A stretch of 64,000 nt of DNA from contig NZ_FNIM01000002.1 of NCBI RefSeq assembly GCF_900103885.1, positions 103,718 through 167,717 of the forward strand, given 5' to 3'. The first letter of the stretch is position 1; every line of letters begins with the position of its first letter. A model generated the notes under the pieces. The model saw nothing but the letters and a program-made list of their open reading frames with translations, did not search any database and was not told the DNA's origin. Shown in pieces: positions 40,901-49,390 of the stretch. Position numbers and translations under genes: made by a program. Origin of the DNA: Actinomyces ruminicola (GTDB lineage: Bacteria; Actinomycetota; Actinomycetes; Actinomycetales; Actinomycetaceae).

Positions 40901-43224
40901 GACGCCCCTACCACATCGACCCCGAGATCAACCACGGCGTCCCCGACGTCATCAACACCCTGGGCATGGCGGTCCTGTCCGAGGACTCGATCCTGCCCGA
41001 GCCGGCCCCCGACGACGTCGGTGACGGCGCCGAGCACGCGGTCGCCGGCGGGGCGCTCTCGCGCGCCGTCGCCTCTCTCCGCCGCGGCCTGGGGCGTGAC
41101 AAGGACGACCCGCAGGCGCCCGCAGACTGGTCCGACGTCACCGCCGAGGGCCTGCCGGCGCCGACTACGCCGATCGCCGTCGCCGATGTCTCCCCGAAGC
41201 TGCGGGTGCGCGACCAGTGGGCCTACCACTCGCGCCTGTACCGGGCCGCCGAGCTGGTCACCCGCGCCGACGACCTGGAACTGGTCCAGCTGAACTCCTT
41301 CGGCTGCGGCGTCGACGCCGTCACCACCGACCAGGTGCAGGAGATTCTCGAGTCCGCGGGCGGGGTGTACACCACCCTCAAGATCGACGAGGTCTCCAAC
41401 CTCGGCGCCGCCACCATCCGCCTGCGCTCGCTCGCCGCCGCCAGCGAGGAGCGCCGTCGCCGGCGCGAGGAGGAGGCAGCGGGCACCGGTGAGCGGGCAG
41501 CCGCGGACGGGGCCGCCGTCGTCGAGGAGACCCAGGAGCCTGCCGCGAGCGTCGAGATCGACACCACCGTGCCGACCACCGACGTCGGCAAGCAGGACGG
41601 CGATGCCCCGCGCGAGAACCCGGCGTCCGCGGACGACGGCGATCACACGCTCGCCGGGCGCGCGGCCCGCGGCGAGCGGAGCCTGCCCGCCGCCACCACC
41701 CCGGTGTTCACCGAGGAGATGCGGCGGACGCACACCATCCTCATGCCGCAGATGAGCCCGATCCACTTCCGGCCCCTGGTGCCGCTCATGCGCCGCCTGG
41801 GATACCGTGTCGAGCTGCTGGAGTCCGCGAGCAAGTCGGACCTCGAGGTGGGGCTGCGCTACGTCAACAACGACGCCTGCTTCCCCGCGATCATGGTGAT
41901 CGGTCAGCTGATCGGCGCCTTCGAGGACGGCTCCCACGACCCGGACAAGTGCGTGGTGGCCATCTCCCAGACCGGCGGCATGTGCCGCGCCACCAACTAC
42001 GCCGCCATGCTCCGCAAGGGCCTGCGCGAGGCCGGCTACCCGCAGATCCCGGTGCTGGCCGTCTCCCTGCAGGGCATTGAGGAGAACCCCGGCTTCAAGC
42101 TCAGTCCGACCATGGCCTACAAGATGTTGCAGGGGGTGGTCATCGGCGACACGCTGAGCACCTGCCTGCTGCGGGTGCGCCCCTACGAGGCGGTGCCGGG
42201 CTCCGCCCAGGCGCTGTACGAGCGCTGGAGCGCGATCACCTGCGAGTTCTTCGAGCACAGGGGCCGCTCCGCCACCTGGGGCGGGCGCATCGGCTACCGC
42301 CGCCTGCTGCGCGAGTTGGTGCGCGAATTCGATGCGCTTCCCCTGGCGGACGTGCCCCGCAGGCCGCGCGTGGGCGTGGTGGGGGAGATCCTGGTCAAGT
42401 TCCAGCCGGACGCCAACAACCACGTCGTCGACGTCATCGAGGCAGAGGGCTGTGAGGCCGTGGTGCCCGGGCTGCTGGGCTTCTTCCTCAACGGCATGTC
42501 CACCGCCCAGTGGCGGGCCGACGCCTACGGCATCGGCGCCGACACCGTCTACCAGAAGCGGGCGGCCGTGTGGTTCATCGAGCAGGTGCAGGCCCCGGCG
42601 CGCGCCGCCCTGGCGGCCGCGGACGGCAAGTTCGACGTCGAGTCCCCCATCGCCGAGATGGCCGAGAAGGCGAGCCAGATTCTCAGCCTGGGCAACCAGG
42701 CCGGCGAGGGCTGGCTGCTGACCGCCGAGATGATCGAGCTGATCGAGCACGGCGCCCCCAACATCGTGTGCTGCCAGCCCTTCGCCTGCCTGCCCAACCA
42801 CGTGGTCGGCAAGGGCATGTTCCGGGAGCTCCGCCGCCGCTACCCGCAGGCCAACGTCGTCGGCATCGACTACGACCCCGGCGCCAGCGAGGTCAACCAG
42901 CTCAACCGCATCAAGCTGATGATCTCCACCGCCTTCATGGTGCAGGAGGATTCTGCGCCAGGCGGGGCGGCGCGGGCCGAGGCGGCGCCAGGCGGGCAGG
43001 CCTCCCCGTCGGACTCCGTGGGTACGCAGCCCCCGACGGCGGGTGCGCGGACGCGGGCAACGGCGGCGTCGGCTGCGGGCCGCCCGCTCACCGGCATCGA
43101 CAACGCCTCGGGCGACGGCCGCACCACCACCGACCTGATCGCCGACCTCGGCCCAGCCCCCGACGGCACGCCCACCTCGCCGGACGTGGCCGTTCCCGAA
43201 CGGGTCGGCGTCGGCCGGGCGTAG
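37936..43224 (+). CDS. Giant 2-hydroxyacyl-CoA dehydratase activase-related protein
   Basis: A 1762-residue multidomain protein. After about 95 low-complexity residues comes a first BadF/BadG/BcrA/BcrD ASKHA ATPase domain (LRLGLDVGSTTVKLVLL) and then a second one from about residue 430 (LGIDAGSTTIKAVVID). CSAGCGSF (about 555) supplies the cysteine of the activase iron-sulfur site, and TVCKLCQNHC (about 713) with GNRCERGA are further cysteine motifs. From about 720 the DUF2229/activase-associated region and an HgdB-like part follow (HTILMPQMSPIHFRPLVPLM near 1265, CCQPFACLPNHVVGKGM near 1612). Low-complexity inserts lie near 1030-1075 and 1165-1260. In classical systems activase injects an electron into the dehydratase; no separate dehydratase subunits are encoded here. 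GAGAGGTG precedes the ATG. Confidence 0.85.
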   Translation: MTANADRRNDVAQPAAVPAPAVSDVVPVVDVEQPVASSGPSLMAIPLGMPAVPSRRAAAASAAGSALASAPADLGVAPAGAAPSAGAADAGGDHDAAPLRLGLDVGSTTVKLVLLPEPVEGEPLPTPVFSEYRRHHADVRGEVSRLLAEVSAAFPGARVRGAVTGSAGLNLANLMGLPFVQEVIAETRTVQAKNPEADVIIELGGEDAKITYLHPTPEQRMNGTCAGGTGAFIDQMAQLLHTDASGLNALAADYQTLYPIASRCGVFAKSDLQPLINQGAASEDLAASVLQAVVTQTIAGLACGRPIRGNVMFLGGPLHFLPELRRAFERTLADQVDSFTCPDDAQLYVAVGAALLAGEEATPLTEIAERLASRRAAGTGTSRMRPLFSDDAELAAFRARHAKATVERVGWPAAPADEGGDGAPTRFQDCFLGIDAGSTTIKAVVIDSRNRIVWEHYAGNEGDPVTAAVEILRRIHLEMPEHVRIVRSCVTGYGEGIVKAALRIDEGVVETMAHYRAAAHLNPGVTSVIDIGGQDMKYLRIRGGAIDSISVNEACSAGCGSFLQTFAQSMGQSIQEFSASALRADSPVDLGSRCTVFMNSSVKQAQKDSATPGDISAGLSYSVVRNALYKVIKLRDASQLGERISVQGGTFLNDAVLRAFELLTGREVVRPDIAGLMGCFGAALTARETYDGVPGTLMSLAELSRFGFTTETTVCKLCQNHCKLTITTFNDGQRHVSGNRCERGATQERRRTKSDLPNLYDYKYRRTFAYRRLRQGQDTRGEIGVPRVLGMYEDYPLWFTILTQLGFRVMLSGRSNHELFERGMDSIPSENVCYPAKLAHGHVQSLIDKGVKNIWFPCVFYERGLVDGADDHYNCPIVATYPEVIRNNVEAIRDGAPRSDAAAEGSGDPAGPGGVRMLAPFLNLADPAKLAERLVEVFADWHVTLPEARKAVAAGFAEDAAFKADVRAEGRRTLEWMREHGRKGIVLAGRPYHIDPEINHGVPDVINTLGMAVLSEDSILPEPAPDDVGDGAEHAVAGGALSRAVASLRRGLGRDKDDPQAPADWSDVTAEGLPAPTTPIAVADVSPKLRVRDQWAYHSRLYRAAELVTRADDLELVQLNSFGCGVDAVTTDQVQEILESAGGVYTTLKIDEVSNLGAATIRLRSLAAASEERRRRREEEAAGTGERAAADGAAVVEETQEPAASVEIDTTVPTTDVGKQDGDAPRENPASADDGDHTLAGRAARGERSLPAATTPVFTEEMRRTHTILMPQMSPIHFRPLVPLMRRLGYRVELLESASKSDLEVGLRYVNNDACFPAIMVIGQLIGAFEDGSHDPDKCVVAISQTGGMCRATNYAAMLRKGLREAGYPQIPVLAVSLQGIEENPGFKLSPTMAYKMLQGVVIGDTLSTCLLRVRPYEAVPGSAQALYERWSAITCEFFEHRGRSATWGGRIGYRRLLRELVREFDALPLADVPRRPRVGVVGEILVKFQPDANNHVVDVIEAEGCEAVVPGLLGFFLNGMSTAQWRADAYGIGADTVYQKRAAVWFIEQVQAPARAALAAADGKFDVESPIAEMAEKASQILSLGNQAGEGWLLTAEMIELIEHGAPNIVCCQPFACLPNHVVGKGMFRELRRRYPQANVVGIDYDPGASEVNQLNRIKLMISTAFMVQEDSAPGGAARAEAAPGGQASPSDSVGTQPPTAGARTRATAASAAGRPLTGIDNASGDGRTTTDLIADLGPAPDGTPTSPDVAVPERVGVGRA

Positions 43225-43227
43225 GCG

Positions 43228-43899
43228 TCAGTCCTCGGCGCCGCGGGCGGAGCCGGTCAGCTCGCTGCCGTCCACGGAGGTCAGCAGGCAGGAGACCGTG
43301 CGGTCGCCCTGCTCCCAGGTGGTTTGCGTGGGACGCAGGGAGGTGACCGCGTAGCGGCCCTGGGAGTAGGCGTCTTCGTAACTGGTGCCGACGTAGGTCT
43401 CGAAGGCGTTGTAGCAGATGTCCGAGACGTACTGCTCCATGAGCTCGTCGTCGGGGAAGGCGTCCGCGGAGATCGCGCCCTCGGCGTAGACCTCGTACAG
43501 GTGCGGGGCGGCGCAGTCGACCAGGCTCGCGCTGGCGACGGTGCCACCGGACCGCTCGCCCCCGGAGGCGTCCGCCGTCGCACTGGACGGCGCGCCCTCG
43601 GAGGGGGCGGCCGGTGCGCCGGATGCCGAGGCGTCGGCTGTGGCAGAGGGATTTGCGGGGACTGAGTTGTCCCCGTAGATGAGGCAGTCGCCGACCTTGA
43701 TGTCCATGGCGGAGACGGTCCGGGCGCTCGGGGTGGCGACGGCCTCCTCGGGCAGCGGCGTCGTGCTGGGGGCGGCGGACGTCGAGGGCGTCCCCGCGGC
43801 GGTGGCGGTGTCTGAGGCGGTGCTGCCCTGGCAGGCCGCAACCCCCAGGCTCATCAGCAGGGCGGCAGGGACGGCGAGCGTGGTGAGGGTTTTACGCAT
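43228..43899 (-). CDS. Septum_form-domain lipoprotein
   Basis: A 223-residue lipoprotein. The signal peptide MRKTLTTLAVPAALLMSLGV ends at the lipobox AAC (about residue 23). After a Ser/Thr/Ala linker, the folded part starts with IKVGDCLIYG, contains LVDCAAPHLYEVYAEG and ends in an SCLLTS strand, the conserved cysteine and PHxxE pattern of the Septum_form family. The family name comes from an actinobacterial septation context; a direct role here is not shown. It is convergent with the giant activase gene, three bases between stops. Confidence 0.75.
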   Translation of the reverse strand: MRKTLTTLAVPAALLMSLGVAACQGSTASDTATAAGTPSTSAAPSTTPLPEEAVATPSARTVSAMDIKVGDCLIYGDNSVPANPSATADASASGAPAAPSEGAPSSATADASGGERSGGTVASASLVDCAAPHLYEVYAEGAISADAFPDDELMEQYVSDICYNAFETYVGTSYEDAYSQGRYAVTSLRPTQTTWEQGDRTVSCLLTSVDGSELTGSARGAED

Positions 43900-44059
43900 G
43901 TCTCTAGGCTGACATACATCCCTTGGTAACGGGCGGGGCGCCGGAAGTGAGTCGCCCGGCCGAGGCTGTGGTGCCGCCGGGCAACGATGGCGACGTAAGG
44001 GCCTGGGTGCGCCTGCCCGCGGCCGCCCTTGGCAGGCTGACGGTGGGGCGTAGACATGC

Positions 44060-44103
44060 CGGTGGCCTGCGGGCCGGGCGATCTCCCGGCCCGCAGGCCA
44101 CCG
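44060..44103. repeat. Perfect 19-bp GC hairpin
   Basis: CGGTGGCCTGCGGGCCGGG (44060-44078), loop CGATCT and its exact complement (44085-44103) form a very stable hairpin with no T-run. It lies in the 786-bp gene-free region between the Septum_form lipoprotein start and tRNA-Ser, which otherwise holds only MITE-like element F. The role is unknown. Confidence 0.8.
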
Positions 44104-44357
44104 CAACGAGGTGCGCGAAGCCCTCGGGGTTCCCGGTCCCGAGGGGCGGTCCTCCTTCGCCGGGGCGACGCGGTACGGGCTCCCATGTACCCGTCCCGTC
44201 TCGGATGCGGGTCAGTCATTGGGCTCCCCATACCCTCGTGACCAGTTTCCGCCCGGCGGCAGTAGCCAGGTAACCCGGTGAGGCTGGGAGGAGGCCCGGC
44301 GCAGCGCTGTGAAGCGGCTAGGAAAAACCGTGGTGATGGTGTGAAGCGGGTGCGCGG

Positions 44358-44482
44358 GTGTCACGGATTGCACCACTTTCCCCCGGGGTGAGTCGGCGGG
44401 GGCACGCCAAGGCACATGATCATGCGGATCACGGTTACAGGAGCATGGGGCCCGGCGGTGAAAGTGGTGCACTGCGTGACAC
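44358..44482. mobile_element. MITE-like element, family 2, copy 2
   Basis: A 125-bp element with ends GTGTCACGGATTGCACCACT (left) and, on the other strand, GTGTCACGCAGTGCACCACT. No gene inside. It contains ATCATGCGG at offset 61 from its left end, as family-3 element H does. It lies about 200 bp from tRNA-Ser. Partner copy: 24567-24690. Confidence 0.8.
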
Positions 44483-44685
44483 GGACGCGAATGCACACGG
44501 CTCCTCGCGCGCGGATGCCGCGCCCGATCGGTTGGAACGGGGGCGGCTTCAGGCGTGCGTCTTGGCCGCCAAGGTCACTGCCGGGCGCCCGATGGTGATC
44601 GTCACGGCGGGAGACGGTTGTTTACAGGAGTGTTGGCAGAAGAAGAAAGAAGCCCCGGAATCGTTGCGATCCCGGGGAAATCTGG

Positions 44686-44773
44686 TGGCGGAGGATGGGG
44701 GATTCGAACCCCCGAGGGCTTGCACCCAACACGCTTTCCAAGCGTGCGCCATAGGCCACTAGGCGAATCCTCC
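44686..44773 (-). tRNA. tRNA-Ser (anticodon GGA)
   Basis: Read on the minus strand it begins GGAGGATTCGCCTAGTGGCC, has the anticodon loop TTGGAAA (anticodon GGA) closed by CGC..GCG, a long variable arm typical of tRNA-Ser, the T-loop GGTTCGAATCC and the acceptor end ATCCTCCG followed by an encoded CCA. The order tRNA-Ser, ffs, dnaX, recR is conserved in Actinobacteria. Confidence 0.95.
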
Positions 44774-44923
44774 AGGCGCTGCACGCGGCTGCTCACCACG
44801 CGTAGCGAGACGCGAATATATCGGACCGGGCGCCCTCAGCGCCAACTCGAAGCGGTGGCATCGGTCACGAATAGCTTTGTGGCGCCGGTTGCGCGTGCTC
44901 TGTGTCAGCGGCTAGGCGGTGGA

Positions 44924-44955
44924 CTTGACCGCCTCCGGCCCCCATCGGGTACGCT
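44924..44955 (+). promoter_or_regulatory. Probable ffs promoter
   Basis: TTGACC (44924-44929) and TACGCT (44950-44955) lie 20 bp apart, slightly long, just before the SRP RNA 5' arm at 44963. Confidence 0.45.
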
Positions 44956-44962
44956 CGCACCC

Positions 44963-45049
44963 GGCCCCTCGTGCGGCGTCATCCAGTGAATCCCCCAGGA
45001 CCGGAAGGTAGCAAGGGTAAGCGGGCTCTGGCGGGTGCACGAGGGGTCC
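44963..45049 (+). ncRNA. ffs: Signal recognition particle RNA (4.5S type)
   Basis: The domain-IV signature CAGGACCGGAAGGTAGCAAG is present in full. The 5' arm GGCCCCTCGTGC pairs with GCACGAGGGGTC at the 3' end, giving a single hairpin of about 90 nt, the small bacterial form. It binds Ffh and targets nascent membrane proteins. It sits between tRNA-Ser and dnaX. Exact ends are estimated from the pairing. Confidence 0.93.
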
Positions 45050-45120
45050 CTGCATGCGACCGTCCGGCGGTTAAGCGATCGGCAATGCACCAGGCGTCGC
45101 ATCGTGTCGGTGGTCGCGTC

Positions 45121-45126
45121 TAGAGT
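45121..45126 (+). promoter_or_regulatory. -10 box of leaderless dnaX promoter
   Basis: TAGAGT is followed by 6 nt and then the GTG start of dnaX at 45133. No ribosome-binding site is present, so a leaderless transcript is likely. Confidence 0.5.
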
Positions 45127-45132
45127 CGGGTT

Positions 45133-48100
45133 GTGACCACCGCCCTCTACCGCCGCTACCGGCCCGACACCTTCCAGGACGTCATCGGGCAGGAGCACGT
45201 CACCGCTCCGCTCATGGCGGCCCTGAGTGCCGACCGCGTCACCCACGCCTACCTGTTCTCCGGCCCGCGCGGCTGCGGTAAGACCACCTCCGCCCGCATC
45301 CTGGCCCGCTGCCTGAACTGCGAGCAGTTCCCCACCGACACCCCCTGCGGGGTGTGCCCCTCCTGCCGGGACCTGGCCACCGGCGGTCCGGGGTCGCTCG
45401 ACGTCGTCGAGATCGACGCCGCCAGCCACAACGGCGTCGACGACGCCCGCGACCTGCGCGAGCGCGCCTCCTTCGCCCCCGCGCGCGACCGCTACAAGGT
45501 CTTCATCCTCGACGAGGCCCACATGGTCACCCCGCAGGGCTTCAACGCCCTGCTCAAGCTGGTCGAGGAGCCGCCCGAGCACGTTAAGTTCATCTTCGCC
45601 ACCACCGAGCCGGACAAGGTCATCGGCACCATCCGCTCCCGCACCCACCACTACCCCTTCCGGCTGGTGCCGCCGGACATCCTGGAGGACTACCTGGGGC
45701 ACCTGTGCCGGGCGGAGGGCATCGGCGTCGGGCCGGGCGTGTTCCCGCTGGTGGTGCGCGCCGGCGGCGGCAGCGTGCGCGACACCCTGTCAGTCATGGA
45801 CCAGCTGATCGGCGGCGCCGTCGCCGGCGAGGTCGACTACCGGCGCGCCGTCGCCCTGCTCGGCTACACGGACACCACCCTGCTGGACTCCTGCGTGGAC
45901 GCGGTGGCCGCGGCCGACGGCGCCGGCGTGTTCCGGGTGGTGGACCGCGTGGTCACCTCCGGCCACGACCCCCGGCGCTTCGTCGAGGATCTGCTGCAGC
46001 GGCTGCGCGACCTGCTGGTGATCGCCCTGGCGGGCAGCGAGGCCGGCCCGGCGCTGGGCTCCCTGCCCGCCGACGAGCTGGCCCGCATGGAGGTGCAGGC
46101 GCGCACGATCGGGGCGGCCGGGCTGTCCCGGGCGGCCGACGTGACCGCCCAGGCCCTGGACCAGATGGTGGGTGCCACCTCCCCGCGGCTGCAGCTGGAG
46201 CTGCTAATGGCCCGCCTGCTCCTACCCGCAGGCGCATCCGCCGCCACGCCGACGCCGCAGCCCGCCGCGCCTGCTACCGCGCCCACCGCCGCGTCAGGGC
46301 GTCCGGACGCAGCTCGCGGCTCCGCCTCGGTGCCGCAGCGATCGGCCTCGAGTCAGGCGCCCGCCGGTGCTGCACAGCGGCGCCCGGCGCCGGAGCCGGG
46401 CGCCGCCCCGCAGCGGCCCCCGGCGCCGACCCCGTGGGAGTCGGACCCCGACACGTCTTCCGCGTCGCAGGCCGCGACCGCCGGGCGGCACCCGCGGGGC
46501 GCATCCACCACCCCTCCGGGTCGGCCGGATCCCGCCGTACCGGGAGGAGCGCCGTCCCACCCGTCCGGCCCGATCGACGCGGGGCAGGCCGGTCCGGCCG
46601 CACCCGCGGGCGCGGCCGACGCCGAGATGATCCGCGCCCGCTGGGAGGAGGTGCTCGACGCCGCCAAGCGCTCGCGGCGGGCAACCTGGGCGCTGGTGGG
46701 GCCCAACTCCCAGCCCGGCGGCATCACGGACGGCGTCTTCCAGGTCATCTTCACCGGGCAGGGGCTGGTCAACGCCTTCGAGAACGGAGGCCATGGCCCC
46801 GTGCTGGCTCAGGCCATCCACCAGGCACTGGGGCTGAACCTGGAAGTCCACGCCGTGCTCGCCGGCCCGGGCGGTGGTCCCGGTGGGGCCGCAGGCCCGC
46901 GTGGAGGCTCCGGCGGACCGGGCGGTGGCCGTCCAGGCACGCCCGGCGCCGCCGACGACTTCGGCGCGCGGCCCGGCTCAGCCGCGAATCCCCGCGGTGC
47001 GGACGCGGCAATGCACGCCCCGGCCGGAAACCGCGGTGGCGATCCCGGGCCGGGCTCCGGCAACGGCGGCGTGCGCGCCTCCGGTGGCGCGCAGCACGGT
47101 GTTGGCGCTGCGGGCGGGTCCGCGTCGGTCCCGGCAGCCCCGGCTCCCGTCGGCGACGACGGCTGGGGGGAGGTCGCCGTCCCCGGTGCCCGCCACGCCG
47201 CCAGGGAGCAGGCCGCGGCCGCCGCAAGTGCTCCGAGCCCCGCACCGGACGACTCCGCCCGTCCCGACTCGTCCGTTGCCCCGACGTCCCCCGAGCAGTA
47301 CCCGTCGGCTGGCTCCGCCACCGATGCGGGTCCGGAGAGCCCACACGCCAGGCCGCCGTCTACGCTCGCGGAAGCCGACCCGGCCGCATCCGGCGGCGCG
47401 TTCCCGGCCGGTTCGGTGAGCCCAGCGGCAGCCGGCCCCGTCCCGGTCGAGGCGGACGAGCCCGCGCCCGACGCCGACGGCGCATCCAGCGCGGATTCCG
47501 CATCGGAGCCTGAAACCGGCTTCGGGCCCGCGGCGCACACCGCCGCACCCGTGGATGCCGCTGCCTATCCGCCGGCGACCGAGGCCGTCCCTGGCACCAC
47601 ATCCGGCCCGGACCCCGCGCCTGAGCCCGCATCCGCACCCGGCGGCGATATCGACCCCGAGGGGGCCCCACTGGCCACCGTGCACCGTCTGCGTCCGCTG
47701 CCGGAGATGCCCAAGCCGTCGTCGGCGTCGCCGCCCGCGGTGGAATCGCCCGGCGCCGTCGAGTCGGCTCATACCCCCGGAGCGGCAGGCGGCATGTCGG
47801 CGGGATCCCCCGATCCGGTGCCGTCGGATGCCCCGGAGGGCGCCCGGCCGCACCGTCTGGCACCGGTGGCCTGGGACGGGCCGGAGCAGACCTTCTCCGA
47901 TGGCGTGCCTCTGCCCGAGGAGCCGGGCGACCCGGATGGGCCGGCAGACGACGGGCCACGGCCCGGATTCGGTCGCCTGGCCGCTGCGCAGGCGGCCGCC
48001 CGGGCGGCGGCCCGCGGCGGCCGCCACCATCACGACGGAGATGCGCCGGCCGCGCCCGCACGTCCCGCCCTTGAGGACGACCTGCCCAGCGAGGATGACG

Positions 48101-48201
48101 AGGATGCTGAGGAGGCCGGAGTTGTCGGCCTTGAGGTCGTCAAACGCATCCTGGGCGCCACCGTCCTGGAGGAAGTCACCGTGACCCAGGAAGGACACTG
48201 A
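45133..48201 (+). CDS. dnaX: DNA polymerase III subunits gamma/tau
   Basis: A 1022-residue clamp-loader ATPase. It starts [20 protein letters not shown]; Walker A is [20 protein letters not shown] (about residues 39-58), the zinc-binding cysteines are in [15 protein letters not shown], and Walker B with DEAH is FILDEAHMV. Domain III ends near residue 365. The rest is a very long Ala/Pro/Gly-rich segment, interrupted only by a short folded piece near 500-570 ([20 protein letters not shown]), and a C-terminal piece [15 protein letters not shown]. Family members are usually 600-800 residues, so the disordered part is expanded. No A-rich slippery site for gamma/tau frameshifting was seen. recR follows at once. 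Confidence 0.95.
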   Translation: MTTALYRRYRPDTFQDVIGQEHVTAPLMAALSADRVTHAYLFSGPRGCGKTTSARILARCLNCEQFPTDTPCGVCPSCRDLATGGPGSLDVVEIDAASHNGVDDARDLRERASFAPARDRYKVFILDEAHMVTPQGFNALLKLVEEPPEHVKFIFATTEPDKVIGTIRSRTHHYPFRLVPPDILEDYLGHLCRAEGIGVGPGVFPLVVRAGGGSVRDTLSVMDQLIGGAVAGEVDYRRAVALLGYTDTTLLDSCVDAVAAADGAGVFRVVDRVVTSGHDPRRFVEDLLQRLRDLLVIALAGSEAGPALGSLPADELARMEVQARTIGAAGLSRAADVTAQALDQMVGATSPRLQLELLMARLLLPAGASAATPTPQPAAPATAPTAASGRPDAARGSASVPQRSASSQAPAGAAQRRPAPEPGAAPQRPPAPTPWESDPDTSSASQAATAGRHPRGASTTPPGRPDPAVPGGAPSHPSGPIDAGQAGPAAPAGAADAEMIRARWEEVLDAAKRSRRATWALVGPNSQPGGITDGVFQVIFTGQGLVNAFENGGHGPVLAQAIHQALGLNLEVHAVLAGPGGGPGGAAGPRGGSGGPGGGRPGTPGAADDFGARPGSAANPRGADAAMHAPAGNRGGDPGPGSGNGGVRASGGAQHGVGAAGGSASVPAAPAPVGDDGWGEVAVPGARHAAREQAAAAASAPSPAPDDSARPDSSVAPTSPEQYPSAGSATDAGPESPHARPPSTLAEADPAASGGAFPAGSVSPAAAGPVPVEADEPAPDADGASSADSASEPETGFGPAAHTAAPVDAAAYPPATEAVPGTTSGPDPAPEPASAPGGDIDPEGAPLATVHRLRPLPEMPKPSSASPPAVESPGAVESAHTPGAAGGMSAGSPDPVPSDAPEGARPHRLAPVAWDGPEQTFSDGVPLPEEPGDPDGPADDGPRPGFGRLAAAQAAARAAARGGRHHHDGDAPAAPARPALEDDLPSEDDEDAEEAGVVGLEVVKRILGATVLEEVTVTQEGH

Positions 48202-48203
48202 CC

Positions 48204-48818
48204 TTGCCCGCTGCCTACGAAGGCGCACTTCAGGACCTCGTCGACCAGTTCGGCGAACTACCCGGAATCGGCCCTAAGTCCGCTCAGCGGCTTGCCTTCC
48301 ACATCCTGTCGGCGGACGCCGACAGCGTGGAGCGCCTGGTGGAGGCGCTGCGTGCCGTGAAGTCCCGCGTGCGGTTCTGCCAGACCTGCGGGAACGTGGC
48401 CGAGTCCGAGCAGTGCACCGTCTGCCGCGACCCACGGCGCGACCGGCGGGTCATCTGCGTGGTGGAGGAGCCCAAGGACGTGGTCGCGATTGAACGCACC
48501 CGCGAGTACCGGGGCCTGTACCACGTGCTCGGCGGCGCCATCGACCCGATCAACGGGGTCGGTCCGGACGACCTGCGCATCCGCGAGCTGTTCACCCGGG
48601 TGGGGGACGGCGAGGTGGAGGAGGTCATTCTCGCCACCGACCCCGACGTGGTCGGAGAGGCGACCGCCGCCTACCTGACCCGCATGCTGCGCACCATGGC
48701 CGTGCCCGTCTCGCGGCTGGCCTCCGGCCTGCCTGTGGGCAGCGACCTGGAGTACGCCGATGAGGTCACGCTCGGGCGCGCCTTCGAGGGGCGCCGGCGG
48801 ATCGACGAGGAGGGCTGA
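48204..48818 (+). CDS. recR: Recombination mediator protein RecR
   Basis: A 204-residue protein starting at TTG two bases after the dnaX stop. The N-terminal helix-hairpin-helix region contains [17 protein letters not shown], the zinc finger is [17 protein letters not shown], and the Toprim domain starts [16 protein letters not shown]. It acts with RecF/RecO in loading RecA at gaps. The TTG start has AAGGA about nine bases upstream. Immediately after its stop lies MITE-like element H. Confidence 0.96.
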   Translation: MPAAYEGALQDLVDQFGELPGIGPKSAQRLAFHILSADADSVERLVEALRAVKSRVRFCQTCGNVAESEQCTVCRDPRRDRRVICVVEEPKDVVAIERTREYRGLYHVLGGAIDPINGVGPDDLRIRELFTRVGDGEVEEVILATDPDVVGEATAAYLTRMLRTMAVPVSRLASGLPVGSDLEYADEVTLGRAFEGRRRIDEEG

Positions 48819-48841
48819 GCGGGGAGCCAGGATGGAGCAGC

Positions 48842-48965
48842 ATTGTCGGAAACGGTCACAAACGAGTTTTTGACACCGAATGACTGCTCACGGATCGTTG
48901 GAATCATGCGGTTTCGTAATCGGGCTGGGCGGCCGAATCGGGCGTTTGTGACCATTTGCGACAAT
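48842..48965. mobile_element. MITE-like element, family 3, copy 1 (left flank of island)
   Basis: A 124-bp element with ends ATTGTCGGAAACGGTCACAA and, on the other strand, ATTGTCGCAAATGGTCACAA. It carries the core CGTTGGAATCATGCGGTT at 48896-48913. No gene inside. It starts 24 bp after the recR stop. Its inverted partner is at 52914-53038 on the far side of an ABC/AAA island. Confidence 0.85.
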
Positions 48966-48990
48966 GCGGGGCCCGTGGGGCGCGTGTGTG

Positions 48991-49366
48991 CTACGTGTCG
49001 CGGCGGATGAGGGCGAGGGCGTAAGCCGCGAGGCACAGACCCGCCCAGGTGGCGAGTACAAGCGCGGCGGCCGCGGGCGGCAGGGCGGTGACGTCGTAGC
49101 CGGGGGCTCCGAGCAGGCTGAGGGCGGCCTGGTCGGGGAGGAGCCGCAGGACCTGGGGCCATTGCAGGATGCCGGTGCCGACGATGATGGGCACGGTGAT
49201 CAGGATTCCTAGGGCCGCGATCGCGGAGCGCAGCAGCCCGGCCAGGCCGAAGGCGATCACCGACATCAGCAGGTAGGCCGCGGTCCAGCGGGCGAAACAT
49301 GCTCGCGTCCATGTTGTGCAACATACTGGTATTCGTGATGGCGGGCGTCATCCATTCGGACCACAC
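48991..49366 (-). pseudogene. Truncated ABC permease remnant
   Basis: The minus-strand frame from 49266 gives 91 residues with three hydrophobic segments (MSVIAFGLAGLLRSAIAALG; ILITVPIIVGTG; ALVLATWAGLCLAAYALALI), like the last helices of an ABC-2 permease. Upstream the frame breaks: a different frame (49366, MWSEWMTPAITNTSMLHNMD) continues toward it. No ATG with a ribosome-binding site fits a full gene. It lies just downstream of an intact permease and is best read as a frameshifted or 5'-truncated second permease. Confidence 0.55.
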
Positions 49367-49390
49367 AAGTGCCGCATGCTCGTCGGCGGT

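Noticed and set aside
37828-42801. A 1657-codon open frame antisense to the giant activase gene
   Set aside because: It has the composition expected from the reverse of a GC-biased coding strand (long runs of Gly, Val, Leu, His), no family motif, and the sense strand shows clear activase motifs throughout.
45133-48201. Programmed frameshift producing gamma in dnaX
   Set aside because: No A-rich slippery heptamer with a downstream hairpin was seen in the region after domain III.
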